NCBI RefSeq assembly: GCF_009720775.1 | Contig: NZ_WNKW01000010.1 | Span: forward strand, 16,574-80,573 | Direction of reading: 5' to 3' | Source of the DNA: Pseudoduganella danionis | Lineage (GTDB): Bacteria; Pseudomonadota; Gammaproteobacteria; Burkholderiales; Burkholderiaceae_D | DNA: 64,000 nt | In this document: piece by piece, positions 27,492 through 35,837 of the stretch | Layout: each line of letters starts with the position of its first letter | Numbering within the stretch: the stretch's first letter is position 1 | The notes under the pieces: generated by a model | Told to the model about the DNA's origin: nothing | Databases searched by the model: none | What the model saw: the letters and a program-made list of their open reading frames with translations, nothing else | Program-made: the position numbers and the translations under genes

Positions 27492-28658
27492 TCAGAAGAA
27501 GGTGATTTCATCCGCGGCGGCAGCGGCCGGCGTGGCACGGCTGGAGCCGCTATGCACGGCGTGTTCTTCAGCCATGGCATAGGTTTTCTGGAGTTCGCGC
27601 AGCAGCGGCTGGGCATCCATGGGCTCCAGTATCTGTGCCGCGTGATAGCGGTCGCTGTGCTCGCGCAGCAGCGCAGGCAGGCGGGTGATGTTTTCCTGTA
27701 CGTGGGCCAGCACCTGGCTCACGCGGTCCTGGAACTGTAGTTGCACCAGCGCTTCGCCCACTTCGCCCTGTATGCCCACGCTCTCCTGCTTGAGCTGTTC
27801 GGAGGAGGCCACCAGTGCATCGGTCATGCTGCGGAAATCGTGCAGCACGCTCTCTATCATGGCTTCGGCCGATTGCATGGAACTGTTTTCCTGTGCCGCC
27901 GTGCGGTCGGCCGCTTCACTGGCGGCGAGAATGGCGCTGCTGATCAGGCCCACGCGGTTGGCGATGTTCTTGCCCGTCTCGGCCGAACGGCTGGACAAGT
28001 GGCGCACTTCCTGCGCCACCACGGCGAAACCACGCCCGGCCGGACCGGCACGCGCTGCTTCGATGGCGGCATTCAGCGCCAGCAGATTGGTCTGGGCGGC
28101 GATGCTGGCCACGCCTTCGGCCATGTCGCGCAGCTCGCGCGTAAAGCGTTCCAGATCCTTGATCTGCGCCAGCATGGCCTGTTTCGATTCAAAGGCTGAT
28201 TTCATCGAGCCGACCACGGAGCCTAACTGGGCTTCGCTGCGGCTGAATATCTCCGTCATGCCCTGGCCATCACGCCCGCTGTCGTGGCTGGAGACGTGCA
28301 CCGCCGTATCGAGCCGGTCGACGATGTTGGAAAAACGCGTGGCCAGATCGGACACGGCTTCCTCCATCTGGTTGCGGGAATTTTCGATATGCCGGCACCA
28401 GACCGGCAGCACGGCATCACTGAACTGCTCGCGCGATTGCAGGTACTGCTCGACACTGGCAGAGGCGCCACTGGCACCGCCACCGCCCGCCTGCTGACGC
28501 AGCACGCTCCACACAGCCAGCGCCATCAGCACGGCGCCCCACAATACGGTGTACCAGCCCCAGCGGGACCAGCCCGCCACGATGGTTCCGGCGGCGCCCG
28601 CACCGGCCAGTCCCAGTGGGATCACAACTCTGCTATCGAAACCCGTATTTGTGCTCAT
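27492..28658 (-). CDS. Methyl-accepting chemotaxis protein without large periplasmic domain (first gene of the che operon)
   Basis: A 388-residue MCP. Two short hydrophobic segments near the N-terminus (about residues 12-30 and 33-52) form a hairpin with almost no periplasmic loop, so it probably senses inside the cell or the membrane. No HAMP is evident. The signalling domain includes NAAIEAARAGPAGRGFAVVAQEVR. The C-terminal about 100 residues include LQFQDRVSQVLAHVQENI, a pattern seen in MCPs with a CheZ-like or coiled-coil tail. GGGGA precedes the ATG by 8 nt. Confidence 0.9.
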   Translation of the reverse strand: MSTNTGFDSRVVIPLGLAGAGAAGTIVAGWSRWGWYTVLWGAVLMALAVWSVLRQQAGGGGASGASASVEQYLQSREQFSDAVLPVWCRHIENSRNQMEEAVSDLATRFSNIVDRLDTAVHVSSHDSGRDGQGMTEIFSRSEAQLGSVVGSMKSAFESKQAMLAQIKDLERFTRELRDMAEGVASIAAQTNLLALNAAIEAARAGPAGRGFAVVAQEVRHLSSRSAETGKNIANRVGLISSAILAASEAADRTAAQENSSMQSAEAMIESVLHDFRSMTDALVASSEQLKQESVGIQGEVGEALVQLQFQDRVSQVLAHVQENITRLPALLREHSDRYHAAQILEPMDAQPLLRELQKTYAMAEEHAVHSGSSRATPAAAAADEITFF

Positions 28659-29101
28659 TACTCGCGTCCCCGAGGTTGGCTACAGCTTCTTTTTACAGCG
28701 TTTTTCTTGCGACACCTGTTGTACAAATGTATCCCAGAAACTATTTCCGCGCCACAAAGTCACTGGCAAAACAATGGCCACTGGCAGTTAAACAACAGCC
28801 TGTAATTTCATACTTAAAATGCAATATGATGTAGTCGGAGTACAGCTTCTACCGGCCAGAGAGTAGCTTGTTGCAAGTTTGCAACTGTTTTTGACAAGCT
28901 TGTCCGATTTAACTTCATTTAGCCGGGTTTTACCTATGAGAATGGGACGTTTGGCCGGCGTTCAACTAGTTTAAATCTGAAGTATCTCTCTAATTTTAAT
29001 TCCGAAATACAATGAAAATTGCGCTACAGACCGTAAAAAAGGTTTACACTTTCGGCTCCCATGATAGGCCGCTTCGCGCGCCGGAATAAAACGACATCAA
29101 A
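28659..29101. promoter_or_regulatory. 443-bp AT-rich intergenic region between che operon and Crp/Fnr gene
   Basis: No coding frame is supported. The region is clearly AT-richer than its surroundings and must hold the promoters of the che operon (minus) and the Crp/Fnr gene (plus). Two perfect palindromes lie 8 bp apart: GTTGCAA-GT-TTGCAAC (28870-28885) and GACAAGCTTGTC (28893-28904); a TTGACA (28891-28896) overlaps the second. CACTGGCA also occurs twice (28761-28768 and 28779-28786). A TTTACA at 29043-29048 near the Crp/Fnr start lacks a well-placed -10. Confidence 0.5.
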
Positions 29102-29722
29102 ATGAGCCAGGCATTCATCGACCACCGCGCGAAATACCGTGACATCACCTCTCAGCGTTATAAAGTTACACCCGCTATGTATGATGAGGTTACGGTTTTG
29201 CTGGCGCCACTGGCTACGCCCGTCAGTTTCCGTAAAGGCGAATTCCTGCAGCGCATAGGCACGATCGCCCAGAATCTGTACTGGCTGCACAGCGGCGTGG
29301 CGCGCACTGGTTTTATCACGGAAGCGGGCACCGAAGTCACGCTGCACTTCGTCACCGATGGCGAACCAGCCGCTTCGCATGACGATCTGCTGCGCGCGCG
29401 CGATGGTCTGCCGGCCCAGCATTTCGTGGTGGCGGAAACGGCAGTGCATGGTTTCAAGCTGGACTGGGCCGCCTACACGGCCATGCGCGAAACCAATAGC
29501 ATGCTGCGCGACTACTATCTGAAAGTCTCCGAGTGCAGCATCATGGAACAGGCACGCCGCATGTGCATCAATGCTTCGCCGGCACAGGGTCGGCTGGCAG
29601 CGTTCCGGCGCGAATATCCGGGACTGGAGCAGCGCATTTCGCAGAAAGTCGTGGCATCCTTCCTCGGCATCACGCCACAATACATGTCGCAACTACTGCG
29701 CAGCGACGGCATCGACAAATAA
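29102..29722 (+). CDS. Crp/Fnr-family transcriptional regulator
   Basis: A 206-residue protein with an N-terminal cyclic-nucleotide-binding-type beta-roll (VSFRKGEFLQRIGTIAQNLYWLHSGVARTG, about residues 35-70) and a C-terminal helix-turn-helix (QKVVASFLGITPQYMSQLLR, the recognition part). No cysteine cluster for an Fe-S centre is seen, so it is not an FNR-type oxygen sensor. The overall form is like the short Crp-like regulators with YPGLEQRISQK before the HTH. The start at 29102 lacks a strong ribosome site. It ends just before the panD terminator. Targets are unknown; the divergent che operon is a possible one. Confidence 0.85.
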   Translation: MSQAFIDHRAKYRDITSQRYKVTPAMYDEVTVLLAPLATPVSFRKGEFLQRIGTIAQNLYWLHSGVARTGFITEAGTEVTLHFVTDGEPAASHDDLLRARDGLPAQHFVVAETAVHGFKLDWAAYTAMRETNSMLRDYYLKVSECSIMEQARRMCINASPAQGRLAAFRREYPGLEQRISQKVVASFLGITPQYMSQLLRSDGIDK

Positions 29723-29745
29723 GCCGCTCGGCACACGACGCGCAC

Positions 29746-29802
29746 AAAAAAAAACCACGGGGCAGGCGACGATTTCCAAGGAAATCGCGACCTGCCCCGT
29801 GG
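29746..29802 (-). terminator. Intrinsic terminator of panD
   Basis: A long hairpin (29755-29802) with a perfect 12-bp outer stem (CCACGGGGCAGG / CCTGCCCCGTGG) and a mostly paired interior, followed on the minus strand by nine T (29746-29754). This is a textbook rho-independent terminator for the minus-strand panD, and can also stop the convergent Crp/Fnr transcript. Confidence 0.9.
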
Positions 29803-29837
29803 CTATTGAGCGACAGATAACTGTGCTAGTTCGGCGC

Positions 29838-30197
29838 TTAGGCTTTCATACCCTTGATCTTGTTCTTGTCATCGACGAACACGACCTTCGGTTTGTAATC
29901 CTTGGCCTGCTCTTCCGTCATCGGCGCATAGGTGCAGATGATCAGCAGGTCGCCGAGCTGGGCGCGGCGTGCGGCCGCGCCATTGAGCGAAATCTCGCCC
30001 GTGCCGCGCAGGCCCGGAATCGCATAGGTGGAGAAACGTTCACCGTTGTTGACATTGTAGAGTTCGATCTTCTCGTTGACCCAGATATCGGCCGCTTCCA
30101 GCAGATCCTGATCGATACCGCAGGAACCTTCGTAGTGCAGATCGGCCTGGGTCACCGTCACGCGGTGCAGCTTGGAGCGCAGCATAACTCGTTGCAT
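29838..30197 (-). CDS. panD: Aspartate 1-decarboxylase
   Basis: PanD makes beta-alanine from L-aspartate for pantothenate and CoA synthesis. It is a pyruvoyl enzyme made by self-cleavage between Gly24 and Ser25. Counting from the ATG at 30197 the sequence LHYEGSCGID puts G24-S25 exactly where the E. coli enzyme has them, which supports this start over the in-frame ATGs at 30203 and 30212. The mature part has the conserved YNVNNGERFSTYAI and LNGAAARRAQLGDLLI. Length 119 residues. It stands alone, with its own terminator downstream. Confidence 0.95.
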   Translation of the reverse strand: MQRVMLRSKLHRVTVTQADLHYEGSCGIDQDLLEAADIWVNEKIELYNVNNGERFSTYAIPGLRGTGEISLNGAAARRAQLGDLLIICTYAPMTEEQAKDYKPKVVFVDDKNKIKGMKA

Positions 30198-30526
30198 AGA
30201 CATCTTCTTCATCCTTCATTTAATAAACTGACAAGCTTTCCATCGTCTACGGCTGCGCCGGACAACGTGAGGCCGACATCCTACCATTAGCTGCGCTTCG
30301 CCGCCCGCCCTGGCTCAGCTTTATTGCAGGCTTTGAGCCTATTCGTGGTCCTATTGCCATCCTATTGCACGCTAATTGCGGCTAATTTGCGCGCTACTAC
30401 CCCATTCAGCGTGGCTGCAGACAGGCCCGTGCGCGCCGATCACGGCAGCGTCAGGCAGATTTACACCTGAAGCAGGCAGTTTGTGGCATATTGCTAACTA
30501 GCAAAAAAATATTCAGAAAAGCCACA
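30198..30526. promoter_or_regulatory. 329-bp divergent region between panD and GGDEF gene
   Basis: No coding frame is supported. The region should contain the panD promoter (minus) and the GGDEF gene promoter (plus). The only clear pattern is a run of CTA(A)TTG-like motifs at 30338-30389, listed separately. Confidence 0.5.
30338..30389. repeat. Five CTATTG/CTAATTG-like motifs at 10-12 bp spacing
   Basis: Starts at 30339 (CTATTC), 30351 (CTATTG), 30362 (CTATTG), 30372 (CTAATTG) and 30382 (CTAATTTG), spaced 12, 11, 10 and 10 bp. Two copies are longer (TCCTATTG at 30349 and 30360). Helical phasing suggests a protein-binding array. The motif is simple and AT-rich, so chance is possible. Confidence 0.4.
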
Positions 30527-32263
30527 ATGCGACTCACCCGACTATTCACCCTGATCAGCGCCATACTGGCGCTGCTCGTGTGTGGCGTACAGGGCCGTTC
30601 GCTGTGGGCTGAATGGCGCCAGTATCAGGCTGCCGAGCAGGGTTTGCAGGCGCTGCAATTAGTGGCCGCATCCATGCGCGCGGCGGAAAAGCTCTCATTC
30701 GAACGCGGCCCCAGCAATGCTGTCATGGGCGACGGCCACCCTGCCGCACCCGCCAAGCAAGAACGCCTGCGCACCGCGCGCAACGATACCAACGCCGCGC
30801 TGCGCCAACTACAGCAACAACTCAGCCATGGCAACACAGTGCCGGCCAGCCAATTGGCCGGACTGGAACTGGCTTTGCGCGAAGCGCGCCGCCATGTCGA
30901 CCAGTTGGCGGCCCAACCACCCGCCGGCCGCACGCCGGCCCAGCTCGATGCGGCAGTCGAGCGCATGTATGCTCTGGTGCCGCTGGCCCTCGACGCCGTC
31001 ACCGAAGCCACGCGCGCGTCCGAGCAAGCCTATCCGCGCATTACCCGCCTGCTGGTCAAAGCACGGCTGGCAGTAGAACTGCGCGAATACGCAGGCCGGC
31101 TGGGGTCCACATTGACCGCTCCGCTGGCCACCGCCCAAGCCCTCAGCAGCGCGCAGCAGCAACGCCTGCAATTCCTGCGCGGCCGGCTGGAACAACTACG
31201 CCAGCTCATCAAGACTGCCAATAACGATGCCGATCAGGCAGTGCATATCAAAGCGGCCGTGGCGCACATGGATAGCGATTATTTCGACGCCGGCCAGCGC
31301 ATCATCAGCGCCGTGGAGCAGACCAGCAGCAATGGCGCACGCGATAGCACGGCGCGTCACTACGACATGGACACGGCGCAGTTTGCCCAGCGCTATGTGC
31401 CCACCATGGCGCCGATACTGGCGGTACGCGATGCGCTGCTGCAGGAAGCGGAAAATCAGGCGCGGGACGAGTTTGCGCGCGCCCGCCATGAGCTGAGCTG
31501 GGCCATGCTGAATGGCGCCGCCATCCTGCTGGTACTGGTCACTCTGCTGGTGATTGTGCGCGTGCGCGTGGTGACGCCGCTGCTGCGCGCCACGCGCGCC
31601 GTGGTCCGCCTCGGCAACGGCGATTACACGCCGCCTTCACGCATCAGCCGGCGTCAGGATGAAATCGGCGATATGCTGCGCGCGCTGGCCACTCTGCGCG
31701 AAAACAGCATGGAGCGCCAGCGGCTCGAACAAGAGCGTGCGCGCCTGATCGAGGAACTCAAGACGCGTGCAGACACTGACTACCTGACCGGCATCCTGAA
31801 CCGGCGCGCCTTTGCCACGGCCGGAAATTTGCGCTTGCGCGGTGCGCACGAAAAAGATGAATCGCTGGCCGTAATCCTGTTCGACATCGACCACTTCAAA
31901 TCCGTCAACGACTGTTACGGCCACGATGCCGGCGATCAGGTGCTGATCCGCATCGCCGAAGTGGTGCGCTCCACCCTGCGCGACGGCGAGATACTGGCGC
32001 GCTACGGCGGCGAGGAATTCGTCGTCATGCCTAGCTTCTGCGGGCTGGAAGCTGCCCGTGCGCTCGCCGAACGGCTGCGCGTGGCCATCGAACAGGAGCC
32101 GCTCACGCTCAGCGACGGCTACATCCTGCGCGTGACCGCCAGCTTCGGCGTGGCCGTGGCCCATGGCCCCCACGCCGCACTGGACGACCTGTTCCACTCG
32201 GCGGATCTAGCCCTGTACCGCGCCAAGAGCCAGGGCCGCAACCGGGTCGAAACCCAGCTCTGA
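30527..32263 (+). CDS. Membrane-bound diguanylate cyclase (HAMP-GGDEF)
   Basis: A 578-residue protein. It has an N-terminal membrane helix (about residues 5-25), a periplasmic helical region of roughly 310 residues rich in Ala/Arg/Gln, a second helix (AAILLVLVTLLVIVRVRVV), a HAMP-like linker and a GGDEF domain. The active-site motif is GGEEF (residues 494-498), with RADTDYLTGILNRRAF and FDIDHFKSVND upstream, so it should make c-di-GMP. The inhibitory site normally RxxD five residues before GGEEF reads RDGE, so product inhibition may be weakened. The ATG at 30527 is chosen over a TTG at 30491. It stands alone and convergent to the hydrolase gene, with one base between the two stops. Confidence 0.93.
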   Translation: MRLTRLFTLISAILALLVCGVQGRSLWAEWRQYQAAEQGLQALQLVAASMRAAEKLSFERGPSNAVMGDGHPAAPAKQERLRTARNDTNAALRQLQQQLSHGNTVPASQLAGLELALREARRHVDQLAAQPPAGRTPAQLDAAVERMYALVPLALDAVTEATRASEQAYPRITRLLVKARLAVELREYAGRLGSTLTAPLATAQALSSAQQQRLQFLRGRLEQLRQLIKTANNDADQAVHIKAAVAHMDSDYFDAGQRIISAVEQTSSNGARDSTARHYDMDTAQFAQRYVPTMAPILAVRDALLQEAENQARDEFARARHELSWAMLNGAAILLVLVTLLVIVRVRVVTPLLRATRAVVRLGNGDYTPPSRISRRQDEIGDMLRALATLRENSMERQRLEQERARLIEELKTRADTDYLTGILNRRAFATAGNLRLRGAHEKDESLAVILFDIDHFKSVNDCYGHDAGDQVLIRIAEVVRSTLRDGEILARYGGEEFVVMPSFCGLEAARALAERLRVAIEQEPLTLSDGYILRVTASFGVAVAHGPHAALDDLFHSADLALYRAKSQGRNRVETQL

Positions 32264-32264
32264 T

Positions 32265-33899
32265 TTACTTGGTCTTGGGCGCTGCCACAGGCGTGAAACT
32301 CAGATCGCGGAAATCGAAGCTGAAATCCGTCTCCGTCGAGACGGGCGCCATCTTCATGCGCTCGATGCTGGCGTCCGGATTGAGCGCAAAGCTGACGTAG
32401 GCATCGGCGTTGAAGTTGCGCTCTTTCCAGCGCACGATGAAGGTGTCGTGCTGGAAGTGTTCCAGTTCGCCTTCGAGATCGGGCGTGCGGCTAAAGCGCA
32501 TGATCTGCTTGCGGCCTTCGCGCCGGATACTGACCTTGCCATACCACGCATCTTCATACTCGCCCTCATAGGCTGCCAGCGGCAGCGATGGCGATGACTT
32601 GGCAGCGCGCGCTGCGCTCTCCTTGCACTGGCGCTCCAGCTCCTCCTTGTGGGCTGCCGCTTCCTGTTCCGCATACAGCGTAATCCAGTCGCTGGCCGGC
32701 ACGTTCAGATACTGGTCCAGTATGCGCCAGTACAGCGCCGCCATGGCCGGGCTGTTCTCCGCATTGGTCAGTATGGCGATGCCGAGCTTTTCTTCCGGCA
32801 CCATCAGCACGGTCGAATAAAAGCCCTGCAGCGCGCCACCATGCATGGCAATCTTGCGGCCCTTGTAATCGCGCAGACTGAAGCCCAGTCCATAGCCGGC
32901 GAAATTAGGCTTGGTGGCAGCCAGCGGCGGCTTGGGCGTGCGGATGCGCATAGGCGTCTGCTCGGTCCACAGTTCGCCGATCTGCTTGCTGCTGAGGATC
33001 TGGCTGCCGTCTTCCAGCTTGCCCTCGTTGAGCAACATATTCATCCAGCGGGCGATATCACTGGCACTGGTATTGATGCCGACTGCGCCGATGGCATTCT
33101 CCACCTGCATGGGTTTGACCACGCTGATCTTGTCGTTGATCTTGCTATGTGGCGCAGAGTAGTTGCTGCCAGCGCGCATGGCATCCACGCTGGTAGTGGT
33201 TTCCTGCATGGCCAGCGGGGTGAGGATGCGTTCGCGCACGACCGCGCCCCACGGCTTGCCCGCCTTCTGCGCGATGATTTTTCCGGCCACGATGTAGAGC
33301 AGATTGTCGTAGGCGTAGTTGTTGCGGAAGCTGGTGGCCGGCTTCACGTAACGCAGGCGGGCGATGATTTCATCCGTGCTGAAACTGGTGGTGGGCCACC
33401 ACAGCAGATCGCCCGCACCCAGTCCCAGACCGCTGCGGTGGGTCAGCAGATCGCGCACCGTCATCACGCCCGTCACATACGAGTCGTGCATCTGGAAATC
33501 CGGCAGATGCTTGGTCACCGGATCGTCCCATGCCAGCTTGCCGTCATCGACGAGTTGCGCCAGCGCGGCGGCCGTAAAGGCTTTCGAGTTGGAGGCGATT
33601 TCAAACAGCGTGTGGCCGTCCACGGGCGTGGCTACTCCCAGCTTGCGCACGCCATAGCCATTGGCTGCCACCACCTTGCCGTCCTTGACGATGGCCACTG
33701 CCATGCCCGGCACATCGAAAGTCTTCAGCACGCGCTGCACATCCGCTTCAAGGTCGAAGGCCGGCACCGGTGCCGGCGCACCCGCAGCTTGCTGCAAAGG
33801 AGGAGGAGCGACCGCCACCGGCGAGGTAGCCAGCGCGTTCGTGCTCAGTGCCAGCAGCACCAGCGTGGCACCGAGAGTAGGAGTAAATTTCAGCATCAT
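32265..33899 (-). CDS. Beta-lactamase-like serine hydrolase with C-terminal DUF3471-type domain
   Basis: A 544-residue exported protein: signal peptide (about residues 1-24), a Pro/Ala-rich linker, a class C beta-lactamase/DD-peptidase-like domain and a beta-rich C-terminal domain of about 110 residues. Active-site motifs are SNSK (S103, K106), YDN (197-199) and the HGG of IAMHGGALQGF. Family members include esterases, D-amino peptidases and PBP-like proteins; the substrate is not predictable. It starts with a tandem ATGATG that overlaps the stop of the M1 peptidase gene, so the two are co-translated. This suggests a shared role in extracytoplasmic peptide breakdown, which is inference. Confidence 0.9.
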   Translation of the reverse strand: MMLKFTPTLGATLVLLALSTNALATSPVAVAPPPLQQAAGAPAPVPAFDLEADVQRVLKTFDVPGMAVAIVKDGKVVAANGYGVRKLGVATPVDGHTLFEIASNSKAFTAAALAQLVDDGKLAWDDPVTKHLPDFQMHDSYVTGVMTVRDLLTHRSGLGLGAGDLLWWPTTSFSTDEIIARLRYVKPATSFRNNYAYDNLLYIVAGKIIAQKAGKPWGAVVRERILTPLAMQETTTSVDAMRAGSNYSAPHSKINDKISVVKPMQVENAIGAVGINTSASDIARWMNMLLNEGKLEDGSQILSSKQIGELWTEQTPMRIRTPKPPLAATKPNFAGYGLGFSLRDYKGRKIAMHGGALQGFYSTVLMVPEEKLGIAILTNAENSPAMAALYWRILDQYLNVPASDWITLYAEQEAAAHKEELERQCKESAARAAKSSPSLPLAAYEGEYEDAWYGKVSIRREGRKQIMRFSRTPDLEGELEHFQHDTFIVRWKERNFNADAYVSFALNPDASIERMKMAPVSTETDFSFDFRDLSFTPVAAPKTK

Positions 33900-35752
33900 G
33901 GTTTCTTGAATAGTTTATCGACCGAGCTTTGCGTCACGGGATGATAGTGCTGGCGCGCCTGCGCGTACAGCGTTTTGGCCCATGCGCGTTCGGCCGGATG
34001 GTTCAGCAGCGCCGCATACAGTGGCACCACGAACTTCTGCCGCCCCACGTTGAGCAGGAAGGTCTGCAGCGGTGCGCGCACGTTGTAGCCGGCCTTGATC
34101 GACGACAGGTAGAAACGGTAGGCGATTTCATTGTTGCCGCTCTTCGCCAGCCCGAAGCGCTGGTCCAGTTCCTGTAGCTGGCTGGCCGTGGCCTTGCCAT
34201 CGATATCGTTCAGGAAGTGCATCCATTCAAGTGCAATCCAGCCCTGTGCCGGCAGGTCGGCCGTGGCCAGGGTGCCCTGCAGCCATGCGCTGCGCTGGGT
34301 ATCGAGCGTGGCCAGCCGTGGTGACGCTTCATGGCGCGCGCTGGCCGGTATGCCGGCGCCATACAGCCACTCGTCCAGCTCTGCTACGCTCATCACTTCG
34401 GGATGGGCCGCCAGCAGATGGGTCTTGAGGTAGCTGACAAAGTCTTCCGTGCGCACCGACTGGAACGCATGCTGGTCAAACCAGCCGCGCAGGAAGGCAT
34501 CGAACACGCTGCGTCCGGCACGCTGCTCGAGCGTGCGCAGCAGCCATGCACCTTTGGGATACACCAGTTCCGTATCCGTGTAGGTGGCCGCAGCCGTATC
34601 GGCATCGCGCGTCACCAGCGCCTGTTTGGCGGGCGGGATCGCGGCCAGCGAGGCCATGGCTTCTTCCTGCTCCACCTGCAGATTCATCTGCGCCACTTCT
34701 TCACCGTACAGCTTTTCCACCACGCGCGTGGTGACGTAATTGGTAAAGCCTTCGTTCAGCCAGAAGTGCTTCCACGTCGCGTTGGTCACCAGATTGCCGG
34801 ACCACGAGTGGGCCAGTTCATGGGCGATCAGGTCGACCAGACTGCGGTCGCCTGCGATCATGGTGGGGGTGACAAAAGTCAGGCGCGGGTTCTCCATCCC
34901 GCCTATGGGGAAGGATGGCGGCAGCACCAGCATGTCGTAACGCTCCCAGCGATACGGGCCATACAGTTCTTCGGCTGCGCTGATCATCTTTTCCGTATCG
35001 GCCAGCTCGTAGGCCGCCGCATCGATACGGGCCGGTTCTGCATAGACCGCGGAACGCGGCCCCAGATTGCGCACTTCGATTTCGCCGATGGCGATCGCCA
35101 GCAGATAGGACGGGATAGGCTGCGCCATGCTGAACTTCCAGCCGCCCACGCCATGCGACTGCTGGTCGTTGGCCGCGCTCATCACCACGCGCAAGCCTTC
35201 CGGTGCAGCGATGCGGGCGCTATAGGTAAAGCGCACGGCCGGCGTATCCTGCAGCGGTACCCACGAGCGGGCATTGATCGATTCGGACTGGCTGAACATG
35301 AGCGGGCGCTTGCCGGACATGGTCTGCTGCGGCGACATCCACTGCAGTGCCGTGGCCGAAGGCGCCGTGCGATAGTAGATGCGCACTTTCTGCGGCTGGA
35401 ACGGCACGGCAATGCGCAGCGCGCGGCCTTTTTCAGCATCGGGTTTATCCAGCATATAGGAGGCGGCCTGCCAGCGGCCCGAAGGATGCAGCAGCTGCAC
35501 GCGGGCGATATTCAGTTCGCTGGTATCGAGCACCAGCGAACTGGCCGATTTATCGAGCCAGTTCAGGGTCAGCTCGGCGTAGCCGGACAGGATGTGACGG
35601 GAAAAATCGGCTTTCAGGTCCAGATGCAGATCGCTGGTGCGCACCTGATCGTAGCGCGCATAACTGAGCGGATCGGCATGGGCCAGACCGAGCGAGGTAC
35701 CGGCGGCCAGCAGCAGCGCCGCAAGGGATTTGAGAGTTTTCTTGAGTTGCAT
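33896..35752 (-). CDS. M1-family metalloaminopeptidase (leukotriene A4 hydrolase-like), exported
   Basis: A 618-residue protein with a signal peptide (about residues 1-26). The M1 signature is complete: GGMENP (284-289), HELAHSWSGN with H311, E312 and H315, and WLNEGF supplying the third zinc ligand E334, at the normal 18-residue spacing. The C-terminal helical domain resembles LTA4 hydrolase. It should cleave N-terminal amino acids from peptides in the periplasm. The ATG at 35752 has AGGAT upstream at good spacing; an ATG three codons earlier has none. It is first in a two-gene operon with a beta-lactamase-like hydrolase and divergent from the GDT1 gene. Confidence 0.93.
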   Translation of the reverse strand: MQLKKTLKSLAALLLAAGTSLGLAHADPLSYARYDQVRTSDLHLDLKADFSRHILSGYAELTLNWLDKSASSLVLDTSELNIARVQLLHPSGRWQAASYMLDKPDAEKGRALRIAVPFQPQKVRIYYRTAPSATALQWMSPQQTMSGKRPLMFSQSESINARSWVPLQDTPAVRFTYSARIAAPEGLRVVMSAANDQQSHGVGGWKFSMAQPIPSYLLAIAIGEIEVRNLGPRSAVYAEPARIDAAAYELADTEKMISAAEELYGPYRWERYDMLVLPPSFPIGGMENPRLTFVTPTMIAGDRSLVDLIAHELAHSWSGNLVTNATWKHFWLNEGFTNYVTTRVVEKLYGEEVAQMNLQVEQEEAMASLAAIPPAKQALVTRDADTAAATYTDTELVYPKGAWLLRTLEQRAGRSVFDAFLRGWFDQHAFQSVRTEDFVSYLKTHLLAAHPEVMSVAELDEWLYGAGIPASARHEASPRLATLDTQRSAWLQGTLATADLPAQGWIALEWMHFLNDIDGKATASQLQELDQRFGLAKSGNNEIAYRFYLSSIKAGYNVRAPLQTFLLNVGRQKFVVPLYAALLNHPAERAWAKTLYAQARQHYHPVTQSSVDKLFKKP

Positions 35753-35837
35753 GGGGTTCATCCTAAGTGACCGGAGCGCGCAGCAGAATAGCACAGCCCC
35801 ATGTTAAGATGCGCCCCACTATTCAAGCAGGAACATC

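Noticed and set aside
29043..29068. lac-like TTTACACTTT promoter before the Crp/Fnr gene
   Set aside because: The -35-like hexamer has no acceptable -10 at 16-18 bp; the nearest AT-rich hexamer is only about 12 bp away.
35753..35837. Possible manganese (yybP-ykoY) riboswitch before the GDT1-family gene
   Set aside because: The spacer is only 85 bp and shares room with a divergent gene; I cannot find the paired conserved loops of that riboswitch.
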